From Gerris lacustris (lineage: Eukaryota > Arthropoda > Insecta > Hemiptera > Gerridae), in NCBI GenBank assembly GCA_951217055.1, contig OX578279.1, positions 74,559,131 to 74,623,130 of the forward strand: a DNA stretch of 64,000 nucleotides, given 5' to 3'. The notes under the pieces are model-generated. The model saw nothing but the letters and a program-made list of their open reading frames with translations. It did no database searches and was not told the origin of the DNA. A program made the translations under genes and the position numbers. Each line of letters starts with the position of its first letter. Positions within the stretch are counted from its first letter, which is position 1. Below, one piece after another: positions 48,867-60,110 of this stretch.

Positions 48867-49435
48867 AAAGTACATTAAGCGTCTAGTGCGGAAAGCAGCA
48901 TTTTGCATGCAAGTGCGGAGTTTGCACCCGAGCGATAGCGAGGGTATTAAAACCACACGAGCCAAGCAAAATGCAGATTTCGCACGAGGTGCGTACCGTA
49001 CTTTATCTACGATTGTGGATTTTAATAATAAATACAGAATTTTTTTTTTTAATAAACTTCCTGTATGTAAGTTCTTACTTCTCTTTTGATAAAGATGACA
49101 TTGATTCATTAGCTGTATTTTGGGCCAAATTAATTACTTCGGGAGGCGTATTATTCTCCTCATTTTCGTCATAATCACTTAATCACTCATTGTTTTTCAC
49201 TAAAAACTCGATATAAACAGTTACTTTAATTAAACAAACAGCTAATTAGTATTCTTAAATGTAAACAAACTCGTTAATCGTGCGTTAAGGTGAAGAATTC
49301 TTCTTTTTTACCGCACTAGAGCGGAAAAAAATCATTCTGAACGCGCATGCGCAATGAACACAGCTACTAAAAGAATCACTTTCTACGCATCTAAACAGAG
49401 ACATAATGTTTATATTTCGTATCAATCGTAGATAA
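48867..49435 (-). mobile_element. MSESS element, copy 4 (most diverged)
   Basis: Same order of parts. The short frame is destroyed near its start (MSD then stop) and the middle palindrome is eroded (CACTAGAGCGG, with A-rich right arm). Left terminus reads AAAGTACATTAAGCG instead of ATAGTACATTACGCG. Confidence 0.8.
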
Positions 49436-50013
49436 AAATAATTACATAAATAAAGAGAATCAGTGAGAGGCGAGTCTAGTGAGGTATTAATATATACGTC
49501 TTTACAATTTACCGTGAAGCCAATTTGTGTTATTCCTTTAAGCTAAAAATAGTTATATTCCATGCTAATTAAATCTAAGTAGGACAAGAAACAAATATTA
49601 ATTCCATTAAGTCAAATTCCAATTTTATTCCAAAAAATTAAAAAATATTTTTAACTAACTACGTCAAGAGGGAAAACTGAAGTGGAAAATTGGTAAAAGA
49701 AAAGTCAGTAAGATATTGACATTTTCATTAACGTCCCGGCCCAATTTCGATCTACCGGAAACTAATTCTCAGATTAGGAAACGCCTTGGATTTTCTCAGA
49801 GTTGAGCAAAACCTGAAGAAAATAAATGAAAATACCAAAACGAATCTCTCAAGAGACTTTTCATATTTATCATCAAGAGATATATTTTCTGATTTCAATT
49901 ATTTTTAAGGGATTTCGAAGAATACAATAGTAAAGAAGAATTGAAAATATTTAATGAGGCTTTACCCCACTACAAATTTTAAATTAATATCAAACTTATA
50001 AAAATTAAAAGAG

Positions 50014-50047
<34 letters not shown>

Positions 50048-50895
50048 CTAGAGGATTAATAATTTTATAAAATATTTAATATTAACTCCGAATAAAATAG
50101 TATCTGACTATCTCAACCCAAATTAAAAACATTCACACCATAAAAATAATGTTTCGTTTATCTCGATTAATCTTTTTTAAATTTTAACATTGATGTTATT
50201 AATAATAATTGGGTATTAAAATGTATTAATAATTTTATACTTTATAATTAAAATTAAAGAAGAGGACAAAGAGAGAAAATTATGTTCCTACAGACCTATA
50301 TCAAAAGGCTAGAAAATATCAAAAATCGTGCAATGGTACAGCTCTTATCTGAGACATTTTTAAGAAGCCTGTCCTCTAGAAATATTGTATTTTAAGAAAG
50401 AAAAATATATGAGATTTGAACTAAAGATCTTTGAATTTCCAGTTCATTACTCTACCATAATATCGTAAACAAGCTACACTAAATTGGCGGATGGAGAAAC
50501 AGTCGTTACTTAGATCCAAGCCACATTCAGAGACTGGCCCTGAAATCTATTTAGAATTCTATTTAGGTCATGGTAAAGAAATGTTTGTCTGGAAACTACA
50601 ACCTTTAAAACTGGCAACAGAAAGCTGTAAATCCGGGAATACATTGATACAGTTTTTTTGAACCAAAGAAATACATAAAGAGACTGCCCTGTCCTGGGTC
50701 AAACTGTCATGCCCAGAAGAGCTTGCGTCTAAATCAGCACTCGGTCTAAAGTGGCTACAATTTCTGTTTAAATAATCGAATTGGAAAATAGTCACATAAG
50801 AGTTAGCTCACACCATAAGGGTAGGTAAATTTGATGGATGATTTTAGCTGAAGTAGCTCCAGAGCACACCCTAGAGATACTTCAGGAGAAAGCTT
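49436..50895. other. AT-rich stretch with one (TA)n tract
   Basis: (TA)n at 50018-50044. A 75-codon minus frame at 50568-50795 has no domain I recognise. Nothing else seen. Confidence 0.45.
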
Positions 50896-51900
50896 TTTTT
50901 TTAAATTTTTATTTGAAAATTGCAACTACATAATACGACATGTTATAAGCAATTTCGATGCTTGTTGTTACAATGACATGATTGACATGAAGTGAGGGAC
51001 TGTCCATTAACAGTACTCACAGATACTGACTTGGGATATTACATAAATGAAAAAAATGGTTAAGTATTGTTCAATAAATCGCGTGGCCAACTGCCTCTTT
51101 AGACGTCTAGGAGGATTTCCAGGAATGAATGGTAATGATAGGTTGTGGATTAAAGGATTGGGATGCTGGGATATGGAGTCATGAAAGGATTTGTATCGGG
51201 ATATGGCTAGCTCGTGGACGAAAGGGAGTTTAAGGTCATTGTGAAGGGTGATGTTAGAAACATAAAAAGGAGCGTTGACTATTCTTCTTAGGATTTTAGA
51301 CTGTAGGGATTGGATACGATAGGAGTTGGAACGCTTGGTGCAACCCCAGAGTTCAATACCGTATGACCATATGGGCTTAATTATTGTGTTATATATAAGT
51401 AAATTGTTATGTGTGCTGAGTTTAGATGTATGGTGTAGAAGTCTGGGTAAAAGTTTGTAGCGTCTGTTGCAGTCTTGTCGTTTAAGTTTTGTGTGGTGTG
51501 CCCAGGTCAAACGGTGGTCAAGGTGTAATCCAAGGTAGCGAACAAAACTGGAGTGAGGGATAGGTATTTGGTTAAGGAATATTGGTTCATATATGCCATG
51601 TCTTGAAACTAAACGTCACATGGACACTTTTGTTTTCATTAAATTTTATTCTCCATTTCTTGAGCCAGGTTTCCAGGAGTAAAAGAAGTTCCTGTACTTG
51701 ATCAGATGCTATTCTAGGCGATACATTAGACGATAAAATACATTTATCATCAGCAAAGGATGCTAAAGTGGTGGCAGGATGTTCAGGGATGTCGGAAGTG
51801 AAAATGGTAAACAGGATTGGACCTAGGATGCTACCTTGGGGTACAAATAAAGCGGGGTAATAAAGCGTGCAAGAAAGCGTTTGTCTAACATAAAGCTAGT
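50896..51900 (-). pseudogene. Jockey-type non-LTR RT, 5'-truncated, frameshifted
   Basis: On the minus strand, 51895-51595 encodes a segment with VPQGSILGPILF and SFADD, the RT motif region around the catalytic Asp pair, and ends at a stop. A frame change near 51597 leads to a second frame down to 51007 with YLGLHLDHRLTW, PIWSYGIELWG and LQSKILRRIVNAPFYVSN, the post-RT region typical of Jockey-clade elements. A 3' UTR ends in an A-rich tail (AAATAAAAATTTAAAAAAAA, 50925-50896). The stop before 51895, the shift and the lack of endonuclease make it a dead, 5'-truncated copy, the usual product of target-primed reverse transcription. I give no repaired protein. Confidence 0.9.
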
Positions 51901-51938
51901 GTTTTATGTACAAGTTAATCTTTTAGCGACTTTATGGA

Positions 51939-52133
51939 TGTGATTTTCATGATCCTGAGTACAGTATTAGTTAGTAGACCAAAAATCAAGTTGATGTTAG
52001 TTTATGGCTAGATAGGTTAGTTATTAAAATATTTCTCAAAATCAAAGTGATCACCTTATCAAGTGACAAACTAACATCAATTTGATTTTTGGTCAACTAA
52101 CTAATTTTCTACTCAGGATTATGAAAATCACAT
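51939..52133. mobile_element. 195-bp palindromic foldback
   Basis: Arms TGTGATTTTCATGATCCTGA...CCAAAAATCAA and their inverse, loop around 52010-52060. It lies directly beside the truncated Jockey end. Confidence 0.85.
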
Positions 52134-52558
52134 TGTTCACCAAAATAGGCAGAACATGACCGCTTTCTACCGGTTTTTTTTTTTTCAAATGCCTGTTGCC
52201 AATGTATGTCCCGCAGACGAACTTAGCCGATCACATATTACTAAAAGGCACACAAATATTAACTTAGACACAAAATTCAAGCTTGAATGATGGTCCAACG
52301 CTATCTTCAGGACTAACTAGTTCACTTTATTCACTCGCACTATCCCTGTTACAATTGATAGCACAATCTACTAGTGATGCTCTAACATCGAGTTATTTAT
52401 ATTTATTGTTATAGTTACTAATATCTCTTGGTCTTTGTACGTTTGTATATCTTCAGTGTATTAATTATACTTCAATCTTACGCTCCTATTGGTTCCGTAT
52501 TATTGAACCTAGATAGCATTTTGATTATGAAAATTACTCTATTATATGAAGTAGTAGT
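52134..52558. other. Non-coding stretch, nothing recognised
   Basis: No feature seen beyond AT-rich unique-looking sequence. Confidence 0.45.
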
Positions 52559-52559
52559 A

Positions 52560-52857
52560 GTTGTCTAGTACTTTCTACTAGGACGGGTATAGGACGAACC
52601 ACTTGTTCGAACCTTGCAATTAGGCCATCACTTAGGCGCTTTTTACGCCCCGCGGTAGAGAGTTCCAGCCACTTCACACATCATACCTCTGTACATAGTA
52701 CCGCCAAAGCGAGTATGATGTGATCAATAGTGAGCCATTTTAATCAGAGTGTCACGGCGAGGAATCGAACCCCATCTCGTTCCACTCGAGATTCAGTGAT
52801 GGCCGAGCAGACGTGGTTTAACCCACACGGCTTCGCTAGCTCCCTCTATTATATGAA
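52560..52857 (-). mobile_element. tRNA-derived SINE-like repeat
   Basis: On the minus strand a head GCTAGCGAAGCCGTGTGGGT (about 52845-52826) is followed by GGGGTTCGATTCCTCGCC (about 52775-52758), a good B box at tRNA-like distance. A GC-rich body follows to about 52560. The A box is weak. No A-tail is evident, so it may be truncated. Confidence 0.6.
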
Positions 52858-53510
52858 AGTTATGTAATAACAGATAAAATGCGCCTTATGAAAAAACAAT
52901 TGTTGGAAATCGGAAAAAGAAATATAATTTAAAAACATAAGTTCATGCAGTATATCAAACTAAAATTTCGTAGGGCGAAACCGAGCTGACGAAATAAAAT
53001 AAATTAATTCAGAAACACAGAATTAGGTTAAGGTTGGAAGAATCGGGACATCATAATTTATCGGAATCTATAAAACGCGCAAAGTATGAAAGGAAATTAT
53101 TGGTGCAGATAAGATATCAAATTAATTAATTTGTGGAAGTAAAAAAAAAAAGTAAACATTTACTCAAGTCACTATTAATTTAACAGTACCAGTAAATATT
53201 TCTAACTACCTTAAAGTTATGTGAAATACTAAAATTATTAATCTTTTAAACAACTTTTTTATTTGTTTAAAATATATAATTTTAGTGAATTTCTGTGGAT
53301 GAAAATTTATTATTATGGTTGAAAACTGAACAGAAACACCAGTTTATTCGGACAAGGTATCTAGCTAAATTTAAAACATTCTTTTAAATCAATGCTTATT
53401 GAAAAACTTATAAAAATGTATTTATTCATCTAAAAATGTAAGCACGCATGTAAATTAAATAACATATTAGTGGTATTTTTATGGTAACAACATTCAGATT
53501 GTTCTATAAC
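52858..53510. other. AT-rich stretch, nothing recognised
   Basis: No gene or repeat recognised. Confidence 0.5.
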
Positions 53511-53511
53511 A

Positions 53512-53588
<77 letters not shown>
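53511..53588. repeat. (TA)n microsatellite
   Basis: Nearly pure TA, about 78 bp. Confidence 0.97.
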
Positions 53589-53592
<4 letters not shown>

Positions 53593-54108
53593 CATACATA
53601 TGAATATACATGGAAAGTAAAGAGAAATGATTTTTATTTACAATACAATTGAAAAAGACGAAAGTACACATTAATAAAATTGAATAAGGGTGTCGAGGAT
53701 TTTTTTTTAATAATATATGTATTTGTATTTTAACATTTATATTTAAAGGTTGTGTAACAAATAAAAAAGAAGAACTCGTATGCAAAAAAATAACAGCAAA
53801 ATGTACAATGGGATTTTCATTTTTTTGTATTCACATATTTTAAAAAAAGGGTGTTTTAAAAATTACAAGCGAGTAATTACAGAAAATAAAAACAGCTCCG
53901 CTAACTTGTCCATTAGTTTTTAAAAGAAACGAACATTTAATTCATATGAATTTAATAATAGAAAGTTGTTAGTAGATACTTTTAATTTGGTTTAACGCGG
54001 TGTATGTTTTGAAATTATGTTCATTGTGAATATCAATAGAGCATTAATAAAACAGCTGATACACATGTTAAATAATAATTCTATATAATATAATAAAAGG
54101 AAATAATT
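53589..54108. other. AT-rich stretch, nothing recognised
   Basis: No gene or repeat recognised. Confidence 0.5.
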
Positions 54109-54820
54109 AGGGTCCGTAGGCAAAACCAAGGACCCTTATATTTTCCTGCGTGTGTCTGTCCGTCCGACCTCTCGCGTGCTCTCACGGCTACACCTTTCGT
54201 CCGATCACTTTGAAAATTGGCACGTATGTGCCTTTTACGTACCCACATATTTTAAAAATATAGCGACTTAAAGAAAATATTTTTCAAAAAAATTAGGGTA
54301 CAAACGGTTAAAATATTTTTATTTTCTTTTTCGACACCGTGAGGGGTATCATATGAAAGGGTACGTCGAGCTGATTACAAAAATATATAATTCTTTGGAT
54401 ATAACTTTGATAGGGCGAGCGTAGGCAAGTTTGAAGTGGGTGTGAAACGTGTCCCCCCCCCCTCTATCTCGCTTATGTGAAGTGCAAAAAATCTGAAAAA
54501 ATTCCTGAACATTCTTCGACCAAAAGTAAAGATACCACTTTTTGGAAATTTCGAAATAAATATTATTTTATTTTTTATTGACAAAATACGTTTTTTTATA
54601 AGTATGGTCTTTTCGATGTATTTATATGGTTGTAGTCCGGTTCAGTGGCAAAAAAATACTTTATCGGAGTGTGCTTTGAGAATATCAGACCCTTAGAATG
54701 GTTCAAAGTAAGCTTTTTAGCATTTTAAAAAAAACACTGTTTCTACACTTTACAGTTAAACACTATATAGTGTGGCCTCCGGACCCTCGCTGTGTGCTGA
54801 CTAGCACACACTTGACCTGT
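54109..54820 (+). mobile_element. GGGTCCGTAGGC-TIR repeat g, copy 1
   Basis: Left end AGGGTCCGTAGGCAA and an inverse near the right end (GCCTCCGGACCCT, ending 54787), followed by the hairpin TGTGTGCTGACTAGCACACA. A second inverse lies just inside the left end (ACCAAGGACCCT). Contains the phrase CCGATCACTTTGAAAATTGG, common in arthropod repeats. No ORF. Confidence 0.82.
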
Positions 54821-55069
54821 TTATTTTTAATAAATATTCTCTCAAGTTGTTAATTATAATGTGTAATTTATTTATTTTTAGAAGATTTGCATGTCTGTGT
54901 ATTAGAACATCGCAAACATAGTATTTTCTTTTAGGTAATATAATAATAAATGTAGGGTTTCAACTGTCATTTAAAATAAAGCTGGTTGAAATAGGTTTCA
55001 AACACAATCTATGTGTCTACTTTTTAATGACCTGTAAATTAAAATACCTCTTAATATGTGTTTGTGATA

Positions 55070-55071
<2 letters not shown>

Positions 55072-55155
<84 letters not shown>
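55072..55155. repeat. (TA)n microsatellite
   Basis: About 84 bp of TA, directly before a TTACTCCCC MITE. Confidence 0.97.
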
Positions 55156-55158
<3 letters not shown>

Positions 55159-55162
55159 AATC

Positions 55163-55390
55163 ACTTCTTTAGATTGTTACACCCCTGATAAAAAAGGGGG
55201 GAGTAACAATCTAAAGAAGGAATACGGAATGTTCTTCTTTATACTGTTACTCCCCTTATAATAACAGAAGGGTGACATTAATTTGTTCTAAAGTACTTTG
55301 GACTAAACATTCCTTTGTCTTAATAGTAATTTAGTCAGTCATTTATATTCTAAAAAAGCATAGGAGAGTAACAATCTAAAGAAGTACTTA
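55163..55390. mobile_element. TTACTCCCC palindrome-family MITE, copy E
   Basis: In inverse order to copies B-D: short palindromic unit (55166-55219), spacer GAATACGGAATGTTC (inverse of the spacer in the other copies), then the long unit ending CTAAAGAAGTAC. Confidence 0.85.
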
Positions 55391-55412
55391 TATGAAAAAA
55401 AGAAGGTTCCTT

Positions 55413-55859
55413 CTATACTTCTCGATCTTCATATACATAATATACTTCTTTTCCAACTTCCGGATTTAAATATACATAAAATTCCTTCTCAACTTCTTGT
55501 TCGTAATATAAACAAATTTCTTTTTCTTTTTTTAATTTTTTAACTTTATATACATACGGTTGTTTCTCTTTCTTTATTTCTTTAACTTCATAGACACAAG
55601 GTTCTTTCTCTATCTTTAATTCTTTAACTTTATAAACACAAGGTTGTTTCTCTTTCTTTATTTCTTTAACTTCATAGACACAAGGTTCTTTCTCTATCTT
55701 TAATTCTTTAACTTTATAAACACAAGGTTCTTTCTCTTTCTTTAATTCTTTAACTTCATAGACACATGGTTCTTTCTATATCTTTAATTCTTTAACTTTA
55801 TAAACACAAGCTTCTTTCTCTATCTTTAATTCTTTAACTTCAATTTGTAAATCAACCAT
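55413..55859 (-). pseudogene. 14-residue repeat ORF (42-bp minisatellite), one nonsense codon
   Basis: From ATG at 55859 to TAG at 55413 the minus strand is in one frame for 149 codons with a single internal stop at codon 28, where GAG has become TAG. The 42-bp unit encodes 14 residues of the type CVYEVKELKKEKEP, in two alternating forms (VYEVKE.KKEKx and VYKVKELKIEKE), giving an 84-bp higher-order period. It ends in a non-repeat tail rich in Tyr, Val and Glu. The unit length preserves the frame automatically, so openness alone is weak evidence. No family recognised, no promoter or splice sites evident. It could be a coding exon of a repeat protein or a minisatellite that happens to be open. 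Confidence 0.55.
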
Positions 55860-55869
55860 TTTTATAATT

Positions 55870-56445
55870 TTTCCCCATATAGGGGGGCAAAATATTGGAG
55901 ATAAAAAAAAGTTGGAAGTAAAATATTCTTATTTTTCAGAAGAACTGTTATTTTTTTAGAACTGCTATAAAAAATGTACACTACAATTTGAAATTTTGAA
56001 GTTGGGTGGCCTGGGGGCAAAATGGGTGGTTCCCCCTACTGGGTGATTGCATGAAAACAAACTTCCCTTTATATGGTACAGATCCCCCAAGTTCCATTAA
56101 TTTATTCCAACCCGTTTAGATTTGATATTTGTTATTATTATTATTATTATTTTTTTAATCTATTTTCGGAAGGTTTATTTTGCTATCTCTGCCACTTTAG
56201 GGGGCAAAATATTGGAGATAGAAAAAAAGTTTTAAGTAAAATGTCATTATTTTTCACCGAAGAATCCAATTATGCTATCAAAAATATACACTCTAATTTG
56301 AAATTTTGAAGTTGGGTGGCCTGGGGGCAAAGTGGGTGGTTGCCCCTAGTGTGCGATTGCATGAAAACAAACTTCCTTTAACATGGTACGGATCGCCCAA
56401 GTTTCATTAATTTATCTCAAACCGTTCAAGATTCCCTTTACGTAA
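55870..56445. repeat. Tandem duplication, about 320-bp spacing
   Basis: 55885-56125 and 56198-56440 share GGGGCAAAATATTGGAGATA, TTTGAAATTTTGAAGTTGGG, TGGCCTGGGGGCAAA and GATTGCATGAAAACAAACTT in the same order. A diverged inverse of its end lies at 59530-59640. No coding role seen. Confidence 0.82.
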
Positions 56446-57564
56446 TAAATACGTAAACTACTAATTTCGTAACAGTGCCATTCTATTAGTAATCTATATT
56501 TTACTCCAATTTTAACTCCGTAATTACTTCTTCCTGACTATAACTATCAATAACGTACAAATCAATTATATAACCCATAAATAACAACTAAAAAATTATT
56601 TATAAGGTAAATGGTTATCTACTGAGAATAAACAAGAATATTTTCAACACAAAATCTATACGATGTCGACTTCAAAAAAATAATCGGATTTTTATTTCTT
56701 TATTTATTGTTATCAGGGAAGAAGGCATGAAGGGTAAAGGGTAAATGATAGGTATTAATATTCATCCGATATCGGTTATTACATCAATTCTATTTTTACT
56801 CACCATCGTGAAATGGATACCTATAACATTTGCAGAGGAATATTAGAAAAAAACAATGAAAATATAACGCTTAATTCTTTTTTGGGTTCTTTAAAATATT
56901 TTAATATTCTGTAATAAAATTTATTTAAAAATAAAAAAAATGAGAAAAGATGAAAAATGGAATTATTTAAATAATGTTTTTTTATAAAATCAAAAAGAGT
57001 ACGAGGAAAATTAATCGAAAAATGTATTTATGTTTATATAGCGTCAAAGATGAAAACACTGCATGTAATATACACATATATAGCAGAATACTTTTATATG
57101 TAATATTAATAATTTCTAAAAATAGTAAAACAGAACAAGAATGTTATTATTTTAATAAATTTTAAAAAAAAATCAATAGTTATGGAAGAAGTAAAAAATA
57201 AAAAATATATATTTTTAATATTATTTATTGTTTAGCCCCCATGTGTGTAAACAAAATACAGACAACATATTATACATACATGTATTTTTTTTATTTTACT
57301 TTATTATTTATTTTTTTGGACTCAGGGGACTTTATTAAATAAAACGTGTAAATTCGTCAAAATTTCATAATTCAATGTATCACAATACTTTCTCTCTATA
57401 TATTCTACGTATATGAGGAAGTAAAACGTTTATTCATTTGAAACAGTACAAATGTATGAATGTATGTATGCACTCGTATTATAGAAGTAAAGGTTGTTAA
57501 TATTATTAACTATCGAGAATTAATTTATTATTATTTGATGTGTTCAAATATTATTTTTAATATT
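56446..57564. other. AT-rich stretch with a repeat e end
   Basis: 57310-57425 carries GGACTCAGGGGAC and CACAATACTTTCTC with TATGAGGAAGTAAAA, an eroded repeat e end. Otherwise nothing recognised. Confidence 0.45.
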
Positions 57565-58295
57565 AGGGTCCGTAGGCAAAACCAAGGACCCTAATATTTT
57601 CCTACGTGTGTCTGTCCGTCCGTCCTGTCGCCTGCTCTCACGGCTACACTTTTCGTCCGATCACTTTGAAATTTGGCATGTATGTGTCTTGTACCTGCCC
57701 ACATATTTTAAAAATATAGCGACTTAAAAAAAATATTTTTCAAAAAAATTAGGGTGAAAAAACTTAAGGGTTAAAATTTTTTTAAATTTTTTCGACACCG
57801 TGAGGGGTATCATATGAAAGGGTACGTCGAGCTGATTAAAAAAATGTATAATTATTTGGTTATAACTTTGATAGGGCGAGCGTAGGCTAGTTTGAAGTGG
57901 GTGTGAAACGTGTCCCCCACCCCCCTCTATCTCGCTTATGTGAAGTGCAAAAAATCTGAAAAAAATCCTGAACATTCTTCGACAAAAAGTAAAGATACCT
58001 ACCACTTTTTGGAAATTTCGAAAAAAAATATTTTTTTATTTTTTATTGACAAAATACGTTTTTTATAACTTTGGTCTTTTCGATGTATTTATATGGTTGT
58101 AGTCCGGTTCAGTGGCAAAAAAATACTTTATCGGAAGTTTGTTTATGTGTTTTGAGAATATCAGACCCATAGGATAATTCAAAGTAAGCTTTTTAGCATT
58201 TTAAAAAACACCATCAATAGGGTACTACTTAAACTATACAGAGTTGCCTACGGACCCTCGCTGTGTGCTAACTAGCACAAACTTGACCTGTTCAT
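57565..58295 (+). mobile_element. GGGTCCGTAGGC-TIR repeat g, copy 2
   Basis: Same orientation as copy 1, 3.4 kb away. The 15-bp AGGGTCCGTAGGCAA is matched exactly in inverse by TTGCC TACGGACCCT (ending 58258), then the TGTGTGCTAACTAGCACA hairpin. Confidence 0.85.
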
Positions 58296-59525
58296 TAAAA
58301 TGATTAACTACATATAGGTACACAATATTAATTATTTAATTATTATTTATATTTGTTTTTATTACATTTATTTTTACTATATAGACTACTAGACTACTAT
58401 ATAGACATAGACTACTATCTATAGACTACTATATAGACTTACTATTAGATTATATAGTTATTCTACACATAACATGTATAATGTACATACTCGTAGCATG
58501 TTAGGCAAATATTAAAATTTGGATTTTTTTTATAAAATAATTATAATAATGCGTCAGAATAATTATCAAATAATTAATATTTTTCTCTGTTAGTGCCCAT
58601 TTTTAAATTTGTTATTCAAATGTAAACAATCTGTTTTATTTTTCTCTTTTTTTTTCGTTCGAATTTATTAAACTATGTTAACGATAAAACATCCCGCTCT
58701 TTTACGATGCTGTTCTGCATTATAAGTACTAATAATGAAATGAGATGAGAAAAAAAGTGGTAATATGGGTCGGGCTCTTGGACATAATATGAAACTGGCT
58801 TGGACATAATTTCAAAAGTTAAAAGTGTACCAAACATATTTTTGCAAAAATTAAAAAAAAACAAAAAAAAACCTTATATACAAGTATAACAGTTATTTAA
58901 ATGGAAGTGTCTCACAGTCAAAAATTATGATCTTTTTTCGAGTTTTTCCCCCTCAAAGCACTTATCATTCTCAAAGAGTATCAAAAATAACAAATGTTAA
59001 CTGCATGAAATGTTAGGTTTAGGATCATAATAATGTTTACATACATTTGTGTGATTGTTTACTTAAATAATAAATGTTTAAAACGTTTATCGGTTTCCGT
59101 CAATAATATGATATAGTCTAGTAAGTGATGGTATCAATCAAATCCACAATTAGATACCATATGATATATTTAACAATATTAGTTGGTATCAAAAGCTCTA
59201 TTACAAACCATATTGGGTATAATTAGGTTTGCCAACAACTTGAATAGTAATCAAACCGTGTAATGGCTTAATTGATTATAAAGGAGATATTAATATGCAT
59301 GACTGATCTAATATTAGTGAGAATGTAGCCGGGGTTCAAGGAAGTTAATTATGTCTTTTCCATGTCATGCATAATGTATTGCTGAGGACTTATTTTGACT
59401 ATTAGAATTGGTTTAATACTTAGGGGACTTAGCTCTATAGCGAATTTATAATAACAACGCTATAAGTATATATATTTATAAAATTATTTTGTTTTTTCCT
59501 GTCCAAATATTAATAACATATAAGT
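58296..59525. other. AT-rich stretch with short TAGACTACTATA repeats
   Basis: 58378-58440 is a short irregular tandem of ATAGACTACT. Otherwise nothing recognised; poly-A/T runs near 58640 and 58855. Confidence 0.5.
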
Positions 59526-59529
59526 ATTA

Positions 59530-59645
59530 CAGGATGGTCCAAAAGTCTCCCTCTCAACTTTTGAACGGTTTGAGATAAATGAATGATACTTGGGGCATCC
59601 GTACCATGTAAAGGGAAGTTGTGTTTCATGTAAATATTTTTGCAC
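59530..59645 (-). repeat. Fragment of the 55.9-56.4 kb repeat
   Basis: The reverse complement has ATTTACATGAAACACAACTT, ACATGGTACGGATG and ATCTCAAACCGTTCAAAAG, matching the end of the tandem duplication. Confidence 0.6.
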
Positions 59646-59819
59646 TCGGAATTTCGTTCCAAGATCTAACACGAACTCTAAAAAAAAAACCTTTAGTTCT
59701 TTTTTTGAACACACAGTAGAGCAAACATACAAATTCTAAGCCTACACCATATCTACGGCTACGCATTTCAAGCACTAACACAAACAACCAAATAAGGAAA
59801 TTTAGGCTAAATTAACAAA

Positions 59820-60110
59820 AACTGCCTTCGTGGCTCAACAGCCCGTGAAGGGCTTAGCCCCGCCAAAGGGCTTATACAACTATTTATATAATGGATGACA
59901 CGGGGATAGTATGTCGCTGCATTAACTGCACAAACCTTATAGGTAATTGGCTTTGAAACAAATTAGTCGCAACTTCACGTATGGAGCCTGGGTACACACT
60001 GAGTGGGCGGCCTGCGGTCCGGGAATTGAACCCACATTCTGCGGTCACCCTTCCAAATGGTGAACCTGCCTAATGCTGCTTAACTTCATTGATAGACAAG
60101 ACCATGCTCT
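59820..60110. repeat. SINE-like GC-richer repeat
   Basis: CCTTCGTGGCTCAACAGCCC at 59823 is A-box-like (GTGGCTCA), and GGGAATTGAACCCA at about 60020 resembles an inverted B box, so the two point in opposite directions and the tRNA origin is unclear. GC-richer than its surroundings. No tail found. Confidence 0.4.
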
